64,000 nucleotides of DNA from Paramagnetospirillum marisnigri (GTDB taxonomy: Bacteria > Pseudomonadota > Alphaproteobacteria > Rhodospirillales > Magnetospirillaceae): positions 62,001 to 126,000 of the forward strand of contig NZ_LWQT01000010.1 in NCBI RefSeq assembly GCF_001650715.1. The letters run 5' to 3'. Under the pieces are notes generated by a model. The model did no database searches and was not told where the DNA came from. It saw only the letters and a list, made by a program, of their open reading frames with translations. How positions within the stretch are numbered: the first letter of the stretch is position 1; each line of letters begins with the position of its first letter. Both the position numbers and the translations under genes were made by a program. This document shows, in pieces, positions 52,012 to 59,866 of the stretch.

Positions 52012-52130
52012 CATCATCTCCTGCCGCATCCCAATACCATCCCGATGATCGGATGATATTCCATGAACATGCGGAAAGACAATCGGGCGAGGGCCTTAAC
52101 CCCTTCGCACCCGCACAACATCTGGAGGTA

Positions 52131-53168
52131 TTAACCTGTCAGACTGGGGCCGTTCAGCAGGGTGGATATGAATAGCGCCATACCCAATAGGGTAATGGCC
52201 AGGGCGCCGGCAAGCGCCAGGGCGGTCCGGATGCGTCTCCCCAGGCTGCCCTGGCCGAACAGGCGGTCGATCAGCCGGTTCAGCCCCAACGCCCCCAGGC
52301 CGATGGCCGAGACGGTGATGGCCACTCCCAAGCCCATGGCCAGGGTGGCGAGGACGCCCACCAGGAACAATCCGTTGGCGAAGGTGAACAGCAGCACCAG
52401 GATGGCGCCGGAACAGGGGCGGAAGCCCACGGCGGCGGCCATGGCGAACAAAGCGTTTCGCTCGGTCTTGGCGGTTTCCGGCTCCTGGATGTCGTGAAGT
52501 TCGGGGGGATGATGCCCGCAGCAGGCGTCGTCGTGATGGTGGTGGCCGCAGCCCTTGCCGGTCAGGGTCCGCCAGACCATCACGGCGCCGATGCCGGTGA
52601 TCAAGGCGTAAGATGCGACCTCCAGCCAGGCGGCCCCCGCCGTCACGTCGCGCGGTGCCAGGGACAACAGCCCGGCCAGGGCCAGCACGGCGGCAATGGC
52701 GGAACCCGCCTGCACCATGGCGGCGATCAGGCTGGCGGTCAGGCCGTGCAGGATGCGGGCGCGGCGGGTGGCGAACCATCCGGCGATCACCACCTTGCCG
52801 TGGCCCGGCCCCACGGCGTGGAAGATGCCATACATGAAGGCGGCCAGCAGGATGGCGGCCGCCGGTTCCCACGATCCGGTCTCCTTCATGGCGGCGAGGT
52901 TCTGGCGCATTTCGCCGGTCAATTGGCGCTGCAGGGCGAAGCCCCAGGCGGCCAGCGAGCGCAACGGTTCGGGAAGGTCGCTTCCGCCGCCGCTTCCACC
53001 GCCACCGGGAACCAGCGCCGCCTGGGCCAGGGACGGCATCAGGCAGAGGAGGGCCGCGACCGAAACGCGCCCTAAATCCGCTTTGCCCGTCCTCCCTCCC
53101 TCGGCTTCGCCGGGGGAGGGTCGGGGTGGGGGCTGATGGACGCCGGAAGATCGGCGTTCTACTCGCAC
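52131..53168 (-). CDS. NicO-family nickel/cobalt transporter (RcnA-like)
   Basis: A polytopic membrane protein of up to 345 residues, with about six helices in its last 250 residues. The family motif HAVGPGHGKVVIAGWF and the second motif GFRPCSGAILVLLFTFANGLF are present, and a His/Asp/Cys-rich loop (CGHHHHDDACCGHHPPELHD) lies between the halves, as in RcnA-type Ni/Co efflux proteins. The start is unclear. The frame is open to a GTG at 53168 but the first 25 residues are coded by a palindromic repeat (53094-53120); the convincing sequence starts at about AALLCLMPSLAQAA. The next gene upstream is a DUF1007 protein, a common NicO partner. Confidence 0.85.
   Translation of the reverse strand: MRVERRSSGVHQPPPRPSPGEAEGGRTGKADLGRVSVAALLCLMPSLAQAALVPGGGGSGGGSDLPEPLRSLAAWGFALQRQLTGEMRQNLAAMKETGSWEPAAAILLAAFMYGIFHAVGPGHGKVVIAGWFATRRARILHGLTASLIAAMVQAGSAIAAVLALAGLLSLAPRDVTAGAAWLEVASYALITGIGAVMVWRTLTGKGCGHHHHDDACCGHHPPELHDIQEPETAKTERNALFAMAAAVGFRPCSGAILVLLFTFANGLFLVGVLATLAMGLGVAITVSAIGLGALGLNRLIDRLFGQGSLGRRIRTALALAGALAITLLGMALFISTLLNGPSLTG
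53094..53120. repeat. REP-like GC-rich palindrome near the NicO start
   Basis: CCCTCCCTCGGC and GCCGGGGGAGGG can pair over 12 positions (one G-T) around a 3-nt loop, followed by TCGGGGTGGGGG. Palindromes of this form are scattered in alphaproteobacterial intergenic DNA. It falls between the DUF1007 stop and the first convincing NicO residues. Confidence 0.6.
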
Positions 53169-53752
53169 GACACCACCGCCCGCTTGGGGATCACTATGCC
53201 GCCATAGATGGCGGAAGCGGGGTCGGGGGCGATGGTGGCCCTGCAGCCCTGCGAGCCCTCGCCGGTGAGGGTGACAGCCTTGTCGTTGGGAAAGTCCATG
53301 TCGATGTAGAAGCTTTCCTCGTAGGTGACGACGCCGAGCACGCCCTTGCGCGGATCAATGGGCTCGGGGAAATGCAGGCGGAAGGCGTAGAGCAGGGAAT
53401 CCTTCACCCCCATGACCGTGAAGTCGCTGACATCCTTCCAGGCCACCGGCTTGCCGTCCAGCTTGGCATAGGTAAAGTAGCCCTGGTCCTTGGTCTCGCG
53501 AAAGGCCTGGGCCTCGATCTCCCGGATCTCGGCGGGATCCAGCTTGCCGTTCTTGTCCTTGTCGAAGTCCTGGAACAGGGTGGCGCTGTAGACCGGATCG
53601 AACTTCCAGCCCATGAACAGGCTGACGATGCGGCCGTTCTTGAACTCGGCCAGGGCGTGCACATCCACCAGGACATGGGGATGGGCGGCAGCGCTGCCGC
53701 CCCAGCTCAGCCAAGCCAGAACGGCGACCAGGGCTGCGGCCGGGCGGCGCAT
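53159..53752 (-). CDS. DUF1007 periplasmic protein with EF-hand-like loop
   Basis: A 197-residue exported protein from ATG 53752. The signal peptide MRRPAAALVAVLAWLSWGGSAAA is followed by HPHVLVDVHALAEFKNGRIVSLFMGWKFDPVYSATLFQDFDKDKNGKLDPAEIREI, the DUF1007 start. The segment DFDKDKNGKLDPAEI fits a calcium-binding EF-hand loop. Two cysteines (QGCRATI, VVSCE) may form a disulfide. DUF1007 proteins are regularly encoded with NicO metal transporters and are assumed to deliver or sense metal in the periplasm. The gene shares one base with the metC stop (TGATG), and NicO follows at once, so metC, DUF1007 and nicO may be one transcript. Confidence 0.85.
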   Translation of the reverse strand: MRRPAAALVAVLAWLSWGGSAAAHPHVLVDVHALAEFKNGRIVSLFMGWKFDPVYSATLFQDFDKDKNGKLDPAEIREIEAQAFRETKDQGYFTYAKLDGKPVAWKDVSDFTVMGVKDSLLYAFRLHFPEPIDPRKGVLGVVTYEESFYIDMDFPNDKAVTLTGEGSQGCRATIAPDPASAIYGGIVIPKRAVVSCE

Positions 53753-54930
53753 CAGACCGCCTGCCGCAGCCGCTCGAAGCCCTGCTCCAGGTCGGCCAAC
53801 AGGTCGTCGGCATCCTCCAGCCCGGCATGGAAGCGGAGAGATGGCCCCGCCGGTTCCCACGCCGAGGCGGTACGGATGATGGAATGGCCCGAGGTGGGAA
53901 TCACCAGGCTTTCGAAGCCGCCCCACGAAAAACCCAGCTTGAAGTGGTCATATCCGTCCAGCATGGCATCCACCGCCGGTTTGGACGCGGGCTTCAAGAT
54001 GACGCCGAACAGGCCGCAGGCGCCGGAAAAATCCCGCTTCCACAAGGCGTGGCCGGGGTCGGAAGGCAGCGGCGGATACAGCACCCGGTCCACCTCTGGG
54101 CGGGCTTCCAGCCATTGGGTCAGGCGCAATGCCGTGGCGGCGTGCTGGCGCAGCCTGACCGCCAGGGTGCGCAGGCCGCGCAGGCCCAGATACATCTCCT
54201 CGGCGCCGGGCGACTGACCGAAGGCCGCCACCGAGCTTTTCACCCTGTGCCACAGTTCGGGTGTGGCACAGGTGATGGTGCCCAGCATGGCGTCGGCATG
54301 GCCGACGATATACTTGGTCGCCGCCTGGATGGAGATGTCGATGCCCTTGGTGAAAGGCTGGAAGGTCAGCACCCCCCAGGTGTTGTCGATCATCACCACG
54401 GCGCCGCCCGCATGGGCCGCTTCCGCGATGGCGGGAATGTCCTGGACCTCGAAGGTCAGCGAGCCGGGGCTTTCGGTGAAGACCACCTTGGTGTTGGGGC
54501 GCATCAGCGCCTTGATGCCGCCCCCCACCCGCGGGTCGTAATAGGTGGTCTCGACGCCCAGGCCGCGCAGGACGTCATCGCAGAACTTGCGGGTGGGAAA
54601 ATAAGCGGTATCCACCATCAGCAGATGGTCGCCGCTTTTCAGGAAAGCCATCAGGGCCCCGGTGATGGCGGCGAGGCCGGAACAGGTCGCAACGGCGCGA
54701 TGCCCACCCTCCAGCTCGGCCACCGCCTCTTCCAGGGCGAAGGTGGTCGGCGTGCCGAACCGGCCATAGCGCATGCCCTCGAACGGGGTCTTGCCGCTCT
54801 TCTCCATGGCCGCGACGGAAGGGTGCAGCACAGTGGAGACGTGATAGACCGGTGGATTGACGGCGCCGTGGAAGTTTTCGGGATGGCGACCGGCGTGGAG
54901 GAGGCGGGTGTCTTTTTTCATGGCGCTCAT
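53752..54930 (-). CDS. metC: Cystathionine beta-lyase (trans-sulfuration PLP enzyme)
   Basis: A 392-residue Cys/Met-metabolism PLP enzyme. Landmarks: NPPVYHVSTVLHPS, MRYGRFGTPTTFALEEAVAELEGG, ATCSGLAAITGALMAFLKSGDHLL, VVMIDNTWG with the cofactor Asp, SIQAATKYIVGHADAM with the Schiff-base Lys, and SWGGFESLVIP near the C-terminus, which is typical of cystathionine beta-lyases. It would cleave cystathionine to homocysteine, pyruvate and ammonia in methionine synthesis. It may be the first gene of a transcript with DUF1007 and nicO, an unusual pairing. Start ATG 54930; MKKDTRLLHAG at 54921 is an alternative. Confidence 0.9.
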   Translation of the reverse strand: MSAMKKDTRLLHAGRHPENFHGAVNPPVYHVSTVLHPSVAAMEKSGKTPFEGMRYGRFGTPTTFALEEAVAELEGGHRAVATCSGLAAITGALMAFLKSGDHLLMVDTAYFPTRKFCDDVLRGLGVETTYYDPRVGGGIKALMRPNTKVVFTESPGSLTFEVQDIPAIAEAAHAGGAVVMIDNTWGVLTFQPFTKGIDISIQAATKYIVGHADAMLGTITCATPELWHRVKSSVAAFGQSPGAEEMYLGLRGLRTLAVRLRQHAATALRLTQWLEARPEVDRVLYPPLPSDPGHALWKRDFSGACGLFGVILKPASKPAVDAMLDGYDHFKLGFSWGGFESLVIPTSGHSIIRTASAWEPAGPSLRFHAGLEDADDLLADLEQGFERLRQAV

Positions 54931-55017
54931 GACAAGGAAAGCGGGCGTGACAAAAAAATGAGGCGAGCCCGCATGGTGACTCGCCCGCGCATCAGGACCA
55001 AGTGCTGAATCGAAGGG

Positions 55018-55134
55018 TCAGGACAGCGCCGTCGCCACCGCCGCCAGCACCACTACCGCCGCCGCAGCAGCCATGAGGAAGGGCGTGACCGTGTCTTGCG
55101 TCGCAACCCGCGCTCTGATCTTCCGGTTCCGCAT
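55018..55134 (-). CDS. Small single-helix membrane protein (38 aa)
   Basis: A 38-residue ORF with an excellent ribosome site (GAGGAGG, 7 nt before ATG 55134). The first 18 residues are basic and polar (MRNRKIRARVATQDTVTP) and the rest is a single Ala/Val-rich transmembrane helix (FLMAAAAAVVVLAAVATALS). It is short enough to be missed by most gene callers. Small membrane proteins of this kind often bind and tune larger membrane complexes, but nothing here identifies the partner. Upstream is the 102-bp repeat, downstream metC. Confidence 0.6.
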   Translation of the reverse strand: MRNRKIRARVATQDTVTPFLMAAAAAVVVLAAVATALS

Positions 55135-55238
55135 CACGATGCCTCCTCGTGTCCTGACACTTCCAATATGGAGGTGTTTTTCCCGGACATCAATATGGCA
55201 TAGCGAGTCTTTCGATGGCGTTACCAGGAAAGGACTTG

Positions 55239-55340
55239 TCATCCCGACGACCATCGGGAGGAGGGATCTTGTCCTGGTACGGCTTTTCATAAGCGGCATT
55301 CCCGGTTCAGGCGGAGATCCCTCGCTGCCGCTCGGGATGA
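55239..55340. repeat. 102-bp palindromic repeat element, copy 2
   Basis: Same length and same ends (TCATCCCGA/TCGGGATGA) as the element at 8495-8596, with the conserved inner GGAGGGATC and GATCCCTCGCT segments. The middle 40 bp differ strongly from copy 1. It occupies the gap between sseA and the small membrane protein gene; apart from the sseA terminator, nothing else is seen in the 306-bp gap 55135-55440. Confidence 0.75.
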
Positions 55341-55385
55341 CATGAAAAGTCAATTGAAGCGTCGAGTAGTGCAAAGGGGGAAACG

Positions 55386-55411
55386 AAAACCCCCGCCGTT
55401 TCCGGCGGGGG
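55386..55411 (-). terminator. Rho-independent terminator after sseA
   Basis: On the minus strand a 9-bp GC stem (CCCCCGCCG/CGGCGGGGG with a 4-nt loop) is followed by UUUU (AAAA at 55386-55389 on the plus strand), starting about 30 nt after the sseA stop. Confidence 0.85.
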
Positions 55412-55440
55412 CAACGTGTCGGCCTGGGCTTTTCGTAAGC

Positions 55441-56298
55441 TCAGCCCTGTTCGATGGGGGTGTCGTCGCGGTTGCCCCACTCGGCCCAGGAACCGTCATA
55501 GACGGACACGTCCTGGGCGCCCAGCAGGTTCAGGGCCAGCGCCACGGTACAGGCGGTGACGCCCGAGCCGCAGCTGATGGTGATGGGCTTCTTGATGTCC
55601 ACACCCGCGGCGTTGAAGCGGGCCTGCAACTGGTCGGCGGGCAGCATGCAACGGGTCTTGTCGTCGATCAGATCGGCGAAGGGGACGTTGATGGAGCCGG
55701 GGATATGGCCCTGGTGGCGGGTGGCGCGGGGCTCGGGCGCCTCGCCCTTGAAACGGGCGGCCGCGCGGGCGTCGAGCACCTGTTCACGCTTGTTGTCGAT
55801 ATTGGCCCGCACATGCTCCAGGTCACGCACCAGCAGGTGGTTGTAATGGGCGATGAAGTGGCGGGTGCGGGGCACCGGCGGCAGATCCTCGGTGGCGCGG
55901 CCCTCGCGCAGCCACTTGGGGAAGCCGCCGTCCAGCACGCAGACATCGCGATGGCCAAAGGTGCGGAACATCCACCACGCCCGCGCGGCGGCGCTGGCGA
56001 AGCCGGTGCCGTCGTAGATCACGATCTTGTTGCCGTTGCCCAGGCCCAGCTTGCGCACCTTGGACGAGAACTTCTCGGCGGGCGGCAGCATATGGGGCAG
56101 CACGGTGTTGGAATCGGCGATCTCGTCGATATCGAAGAACACCGCCCCGGGGATGTGCTCGGCGTCGTATTCCTCGCGGGCGTTGCGGTTCTGGCCGGCC
56201 GAGTACCAGCTGGCATCCACCACCCGCACATCGGGGGCGCTGAGATGGCTGGCCAGCCACTCGGTGCTGACGAGGGCGTCCGGATTCGGATAGGTCAT
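55441..56298 (-). CDS. sseA: 3-mercaptopyruvate sulfurtransferase (two-domain rhodanese)
   Basis: A 285-residue tandem rhodanese. The N-terminal domain has VVDASWY, REEYDAEHIPGAVFFDIDEIAD and DGTGFASAARAWWMF. The C-terminal domain ends with the active loop SCGSGVTAC, whose CGSGVT sequence is diagnostic of 3-mercaptopyruvate rather than thiosulfate sulfurtransferases. It transfers sulfur from 3-mercaptopyruvate to thiol acceptors or cyanide in cysteine catabolism. It lies 45 bp downstream of cysK on the same strand, so the pair may be co-transcribed, ending at the terminator at 55386-55411. Confidence 0.93.
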   Translation of the reverse strand: MTYPNPDALVSTEWLASHLSAPDVRVVDASWYSAGQNRNAREEYDAEHIPGAVFFDIDEIADSNTVLPHMLPPAEKFSSKVRKLGLGNGNKIVIYDGTGFASAAARAWWMFRTFGHRDVCVLDGGFPKWLREGRATEDLPPVPRTRHFIAHYNHLLVRDLEHVRANIDNKREQVLDARAAARFKGEAPEPRATRHQGHIPGSINVPFADLIDDKTRCMLPADQLQARFNAAGVDIKKPITISCGSGVTACTVALALNLLGAQDVSVYDGSWAEWGNRDDTPIEQG

Positions 56299-56343
56299 GC
56301 GGAGGTTTCCCCTAAGGCTTATTTGGTCTTGACCAGGGGCCGT

Positions 56344-57381
56344 TCACTCCAGCCAGTCCGGCGTCGGCAGATTGCGTTCGCGCAGAAAAGCCGGGTTGAA
56401 CAGCTTGCTCTGATAGCGCGTACCATAATCGCAAAGAACTGTCACCACCGTGTGTCCCGGTCCCAGCGCCTTCGCCACCTTGATTGCCGCCATCACATTG
56501 ATTCCGCTCGATCCTCCCAGAACCAGCCCTTCCTCGCGGACCAGACGGAAAATCAGTGGCAGCGCTTCCTCGTCGGTGACCTGGACCTGATCGTCGATGG
56601 GGGCGCCTTCCAGGTTCCGGGTGATGCGGCCCTGGCCGATGCCCTCGGTGATGGAGGTGCCCTCGGCCTTCAACTCGCCATGGGCATAGTGATGGTAGAG
56701 CGCCGAGCCCATGGGGTCGGCGAGCACGACCTTGATCTTGGGATTCTTCTCCTTCAGGGCCATGCCGGTGCCCGCCAGGGTGCCGCCGGTGCCCACCGCG
56801 CAGGTGAAGGCATCCACCTTGCCGTCGGTCTGGCGCCAGATTTCCTGGCCGGTGGTGTGGAAGTGACCCATGCGGTTGGCCAGATTATCGAACTGATTGG
56901 CCCACAGCACGCCGTTGGGCTCGGTGGCCGCCAGTTCCTTGGCCAGGGTCTCGGAATAGCGGACGTAATTGCCAGGATTGGCATAGGGCACCGCCGGGAC
57001 CAGGCGAAGATCGGCGCCCACCAGGCGCAGCATGTCCTTCTTCTCCTGGCTTTGGGTCTCGGGCATGACGATAACGGTACGATAGCCCAGGGCATTGGCC
57101 ACCAGGGCGAGGCCGATGCCGGTATTGCCCGCCGTGCCCTCGACCACGGTACCGCCCGGCTTCAGCAACCCTTTGGCCTCGGCGTCCCGGATGATGGCCA
57201 GGGCGGCCCGGTCCTTGACCGATCCGCCGGGGTTAAGGAATTCCGCCTTGCCCAGGATGTCGCAGCCGGTTTCCTCCGAGGCCCGCTTGAGGCGGATCAG
57301 GGGGGTGTTGCCGATGGAATCGAGGAAGCCGTCGCGAATATCCGTCATGATTGGTGTATAATCCGTTAATTTACCATTCAT
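56344..57381 (-). CDS. cysK: Cysteine synthase (O-acetylserine sulfhydrylase)
   Basis: A 345-residue fold-type II PLP enzyme. Key segments: SIGNTPLIRLKRAS, NPGGSVKDRAAL with the Schiff-base Lys, EGTAGNTGIGLALVANALGYR (substrate loop), AVGTGGTLAGTGMALKE (phosphate cup) and LGGSSGINVMAA. The catalytic cup and the C-terminal FNPAFLRERNLPTPDWLE extension match bacterial/eukaryotic-type cysteine synthases of about 340 residues. The start could be ATG 57381 or ATG 57345 (MTDIRDGF, the more usual N-terminus). It follows a small Cys-rich ORF by 27 bp and precedes sseA, forming a sulfur-amino-acid group. Confidence 0.9.
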   Translation of the reverse strand: MNGKLTDYTPIMTDIRDGFLDSIGNTPLIRLKRASEETGCDILGKAEFLNPGGSVKDRAALAIIRDAEAKGLLKPGGTVVEGTAGNTGIGLALVANALGYRTVIVMPETQSQEKKDMLRLVGADLRLVPAVPYANPGNYVRYSETLAKELAATEPNGVLWANQFDNLANRMGHFHTTGQEIWRQTDGKVDAFTCAVGTGGTLAGTGMALKEKNPKIKVVLADPMGSALYHHYAHGELKAEGTSITEGIGQGRITRNLEGAPIDDQVQVTDEEALPLIFRLVREEGLVLGGSSGINVMAAIKVAKALGPGHTVVTVLCDYGTRYQSKLFNPAFLRERNLPTPDWLE

Positions 57382-57408
57382 CTAATGTAGCTTGACGGAA
57401 TGATCAGT

Positions 57409-57609
57409 TCAAGAGTTTGAGGCTTGGCGCTGGAACCCAAGCTGCTCGGACAGACAGTGGTCCAGGCTCAGATAGTAGTCGATGCGATTGCTCAGCCAGG
57501 AATTGCCCCGGATGGTGGGGATCTGCTCGCGGACCAGGGACAGCCAGTTCAGGCGTTCCGATATCCGGCATTTCGAGGCAATTCCCGGGCAGTGCAGGCA
57601 TGCTTGCAT
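57409..57609 (-). CDS. Small Cys-containing ORF upstream of cysK
   Basis: A 66-residue ORF with strongly GC-rich third codon positions, which argues for coding. It starts MQACLHCPGIASKCRISER (three cysteines, CxxC-like spacing) and continues with an aromatic, Leu-rich helical part. The ATG lies four bases past a perfect 19-bp hairpin whose lower arm contains the likely AGGGGAT ribosome site. The ORF ends 27 bp before cysK. It may be a small conserved protein or a regulatory leader ORF. No family recognised. Confidence 0.5.
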   Translation of the reverse strand: MQACLHCPGIASKCRISERLNWLSLVREQIPTIRGNSWLSNRIDYYLSLDHCLSEQLGFQRQASNS

Positions 57610-57612
57610 GAT

Positions 57613-57660
57613 TGGTCATCCCCTATCTTTTGGCAGGTGCGAAAAGATAGGGGATGACCA
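57613..57660 (-). promoter_or_regulatory. Perfect 19-bp hairpin between the molybdoenzyme operon and the cysK region
   Basis: TGGTCATCCCCTATCTTTT (57613-57631) and its exact inverse (57642-57660) flank a 10-nt loop. It is 19 bp after the molybdenum hydroxylase stop and 3 bp before the small ORF start. No U-run follows, so besides termination it may sequester the ribosome site of the small ORF or be an operator or mobile-repeat remnant. Confidence 0.7.
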
Positions 57661-57679
57661 TGTCGTGGGAATGACTCGC

Positions 57680-59866
57680 TCAAGAAGATTCCATGATAGC
57701 GGCCTTGACCCTCTCCGGTGTGAAGGGAACAGTGCGCAGCCGCAGCCCGGAGGCATCGAACACCGCATTGGCCAGGGCGGCGGGAACCGGCGTGGCGGCG
57801 GCCTCGCCACCGCCCATGGGCGGCTGGTCGGGCCGGTCCACCAGATCCACCTCGATTTCCGGGATGTCGGCGAATCCCAGGATGGGATAGCTGGTCCAGT
57901 CGGTGGCGGTGACGCGATGACTGTCGAAGGTGACTTCCTCCAGCAGGGTGCGTGACAGGGTCTGGATGATGGCGCCTTCGATCTGCAGACGCAGCGCGTC
58001 CGGATTGATCACCAGGCCGCAATCATGGGAGCAGACCACGCGGCGGACCCGGATACGGCCCGACTCCTTGTCCAGCTCGGCCTCCATGGCGATGGCCACA
58101 TAGGTTTCGGAGCGCTTGTAATGGACATAGGCGGCGCCGCGGCCGATACCGGGCTCTGGATTGGGCGAGGGGCGGGGCTTCCAGCCCAAACGGGCGGCGG
58201 CACGGGTCACCACGGTGAGGCCGCGCAGGTCGCGCAGCCCCTGCAGCCGGGCCACCAGGGGATCGAGTTGCGCTCCGGCGCACAACTCGTCGAAAAAGCT
58301 TTCCACGGCAAAGACATTGGCAATCTTGCCCGGCGCCCGGATGTTGGAGGGGCGCAGTGGCGCATCGGCCAGCCAGTGGACCTTGACCTCCTGGGCGGGC
58401 ACCCCGTAGGGCGGGTCGCCATTCTGGGCGATCAGGCCGGTTATGAGTCCCGGCGGTTGCGGCAGTCCGGCGGCCTGGGGGGCCAGCAGGGGCACATTGG
58501 GCAATCCGGCGGTGGCCTTGGGCAGCCACATCTCGGTGCGCCAGCCGGTGATCAGCCCGTTTTCGTCGCGGCAGCCTTCCAGGGCCAGCAGTTGCGGCGG
58601 ACCCTTGGGGTCCCAGCCCAGTTCGTCCTCGCGGCTCCACTGAACCCGCACCGGCTTGCCGACCGCCTTGGACAGCAGGGCGGCATCGGCGGCGGCGTCG
58701 TCATGGCCGTTCATGCCGTAACAGCCCGATCCGTCGAGATAGACCAGGCGGACCTTGTCCTCGGGCAAGCCCAGCAGACGGGCGAAGGCGGGGCGGAACC
58801 GATGGGTGGCCTGGGACGCGGTCCAGATGGTGGCGGAATCCGACCGGACATCGGCGACGGCGCAGCTCGGTCCCAGCGAGGCATGGGACTGAACCGGCCA
58901 GTAGTATTCGGCCCGGTGCACCCGGTCGCCCGCCTCGGCCAGGGCCTTGTCCACGTCGCCCTTGGCGACCAGGGTCTCCTCGGCGACGAAGGGGCCTGCC
59001 TTCATGGCGTCGCGCACCCGCTCATGCCCCGACAGGGTGGCGGCCTCGCTCCAGACCGGCTTCAGCAGGGCGGCGGCGCGGATGGCATTCCATTCACTGT
59101 CGGCCAGCACCGCCAGGAAGTCCCGGATACGGATCATGCGGGCGCCCTTGATCGCCTTCAGTCCCGTCTCGTCCACCGACAGCAGCGTGGCGCCCACCGC
59201 GTTCGGCCGGATGACGCGGCCATGCAGCATGCCCGGCAGGGTGAAGTCGTGAACATAGACATGGCGGCCCGTGACCTTGGCGGGGACATCGGGGCGGGGC
59301 AGCGGTTGGCCAACGACCTTATAGGTCGAGGGCCTGCGCAACGGTGCCGCCGGATCGAGCGCGAGGCCGAAGCCGCCCTCGCCCAGCAGGTCGCCGATGC
59401 CCAGGGCGCGGTTATCGCCCGACAGCGGCCGGACCTCGCCGTCCATCAGGTCGAGTTCGCCTTCGGCGATCTCCAGCCGCTGGGCGGCCAGACGGATCAG
59501 GGCCTGGCGGGCGGTGGCGGCGGCCTGGCGGATCTGGACGCCGCCCTTAGCCACGCCGGTGCTGCCCGCCGTGGGGCCCTGGTCCGGTGTCAGGTCGGTA
59601 TCGCCTTCGATCAGGGCGATGCGCTCGACCCCCAGGCCGAGTTCCTCGGCCGCCATCTGACGGATGGCGATGCGCAGCCCCTGGCCCAGATCGACCTTGC
59701 CGCAATAGATGGTGACCGAACCGTCGGGCGCGATGGCCAGGAAGGAATCCACCTGATCGGCGGCCACGGATCGCGCATTGGCCAGAACCGGGACGGGCAG
59801 AGTGAAGCCGACCACCAGGGCGCCGGCCGCCTTCAGCAGGTCGCGACGGGACAAGGCGGTGGTCAT
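57680..59866 (-). CDS. Molybdenum hydroxylase large subunit (isoquinoline 1-oxidoreductase-like)
   Basis: A 728-residue member of the xanthine oxidase family. It begins with a Tat-type signal (SRRDLLKAAGALVVGFTLPVPVLA), indicating export of the folded enzyme. The Moco-binding part includes DGSVTIYCGKVDLGQGLRIAIRQMAAEELG, GPTAGSTGVAKGG and, near the C-terminus, DRPDQPPMGGGEAAATPVPAALANA, with the base-catalyst Glu in GGGEAA. The architecture (N-terminal domain first, no FAD domain) matches IorB/aldehyde dehydrogenase large subunits that use molybdopterin cytosine dinucleotide. It overlaps the Fe-S subunit gene by 4 nt. Substrate unknown: an aldehyde or N-heterocycle. Confidence 0.88.
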   Translation of the reverse strand: MTTALSRRDLLKAAGALVVGFTLPVPVLANARSVAADQVDSFLAIAPDGSVTIYCGKVDLGQGLRIAIRQMAAEELGLGVERIALIEGDTDLTPDQGPTAGSTGVAKGGVQIRQAAATARQALIRLAAQRLEIAEGELDLMDGEVRPLSGDNRALGIGDLLGEGGFGLALDPAAPLRRPSTYKVVGQPLPRPDVPAKVTGRHVYVHDFTLPGMLHGRVIRPNAVGATLLSVDETGLKAIKGARMIRIRDFLAVLADSEWNAIRAAALLKPVWSEAATLSGHERVRDAMKAGPFVAEETLVAKGDVDKALAEAGDRVHRAEYYWPVQSHASLGPSCAVADVRSDSATIWTASQATHRFRPAFARLLGLPEDKVRLVYLDGSGCYGMNGHDDAAADAALLSKAVGKPVRVQWSREDELGWDPKGPPQLLALEGCRDENGLITGWRTEMWLPKATAGLPNVPLLAPQAAGLPQPPGLITGLIAQNGDPPYGVPAQEVKVHWLADAPLRPSNIRAPGKIANVFAVESFFDELCAGAQLDPLVARLQGLRDLRGLTVVTRAAARLGWKPRPSPNPEPGIGRGAAYVHYKRSETYVAIAMEAELDKESGRIRVRRVVCSHDCGLVINPDALRLQIEGAIIQTLSRTLLEEVTFDSHRVTATDWTSYPILGFADIPEIEVDLVDRPDQPPMGGGEAAATPVPAALANAVFDASGLRLRTVPFTPERVKAAIMESS

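Noticed and set aside
57404..57619. Alternative 71-codon ORF overlapping the small ORF before cysK
   Set aside because: Its third codon positions are much less GC-rich than in the 66-codon frame, so the other frame is the more probable coding one.
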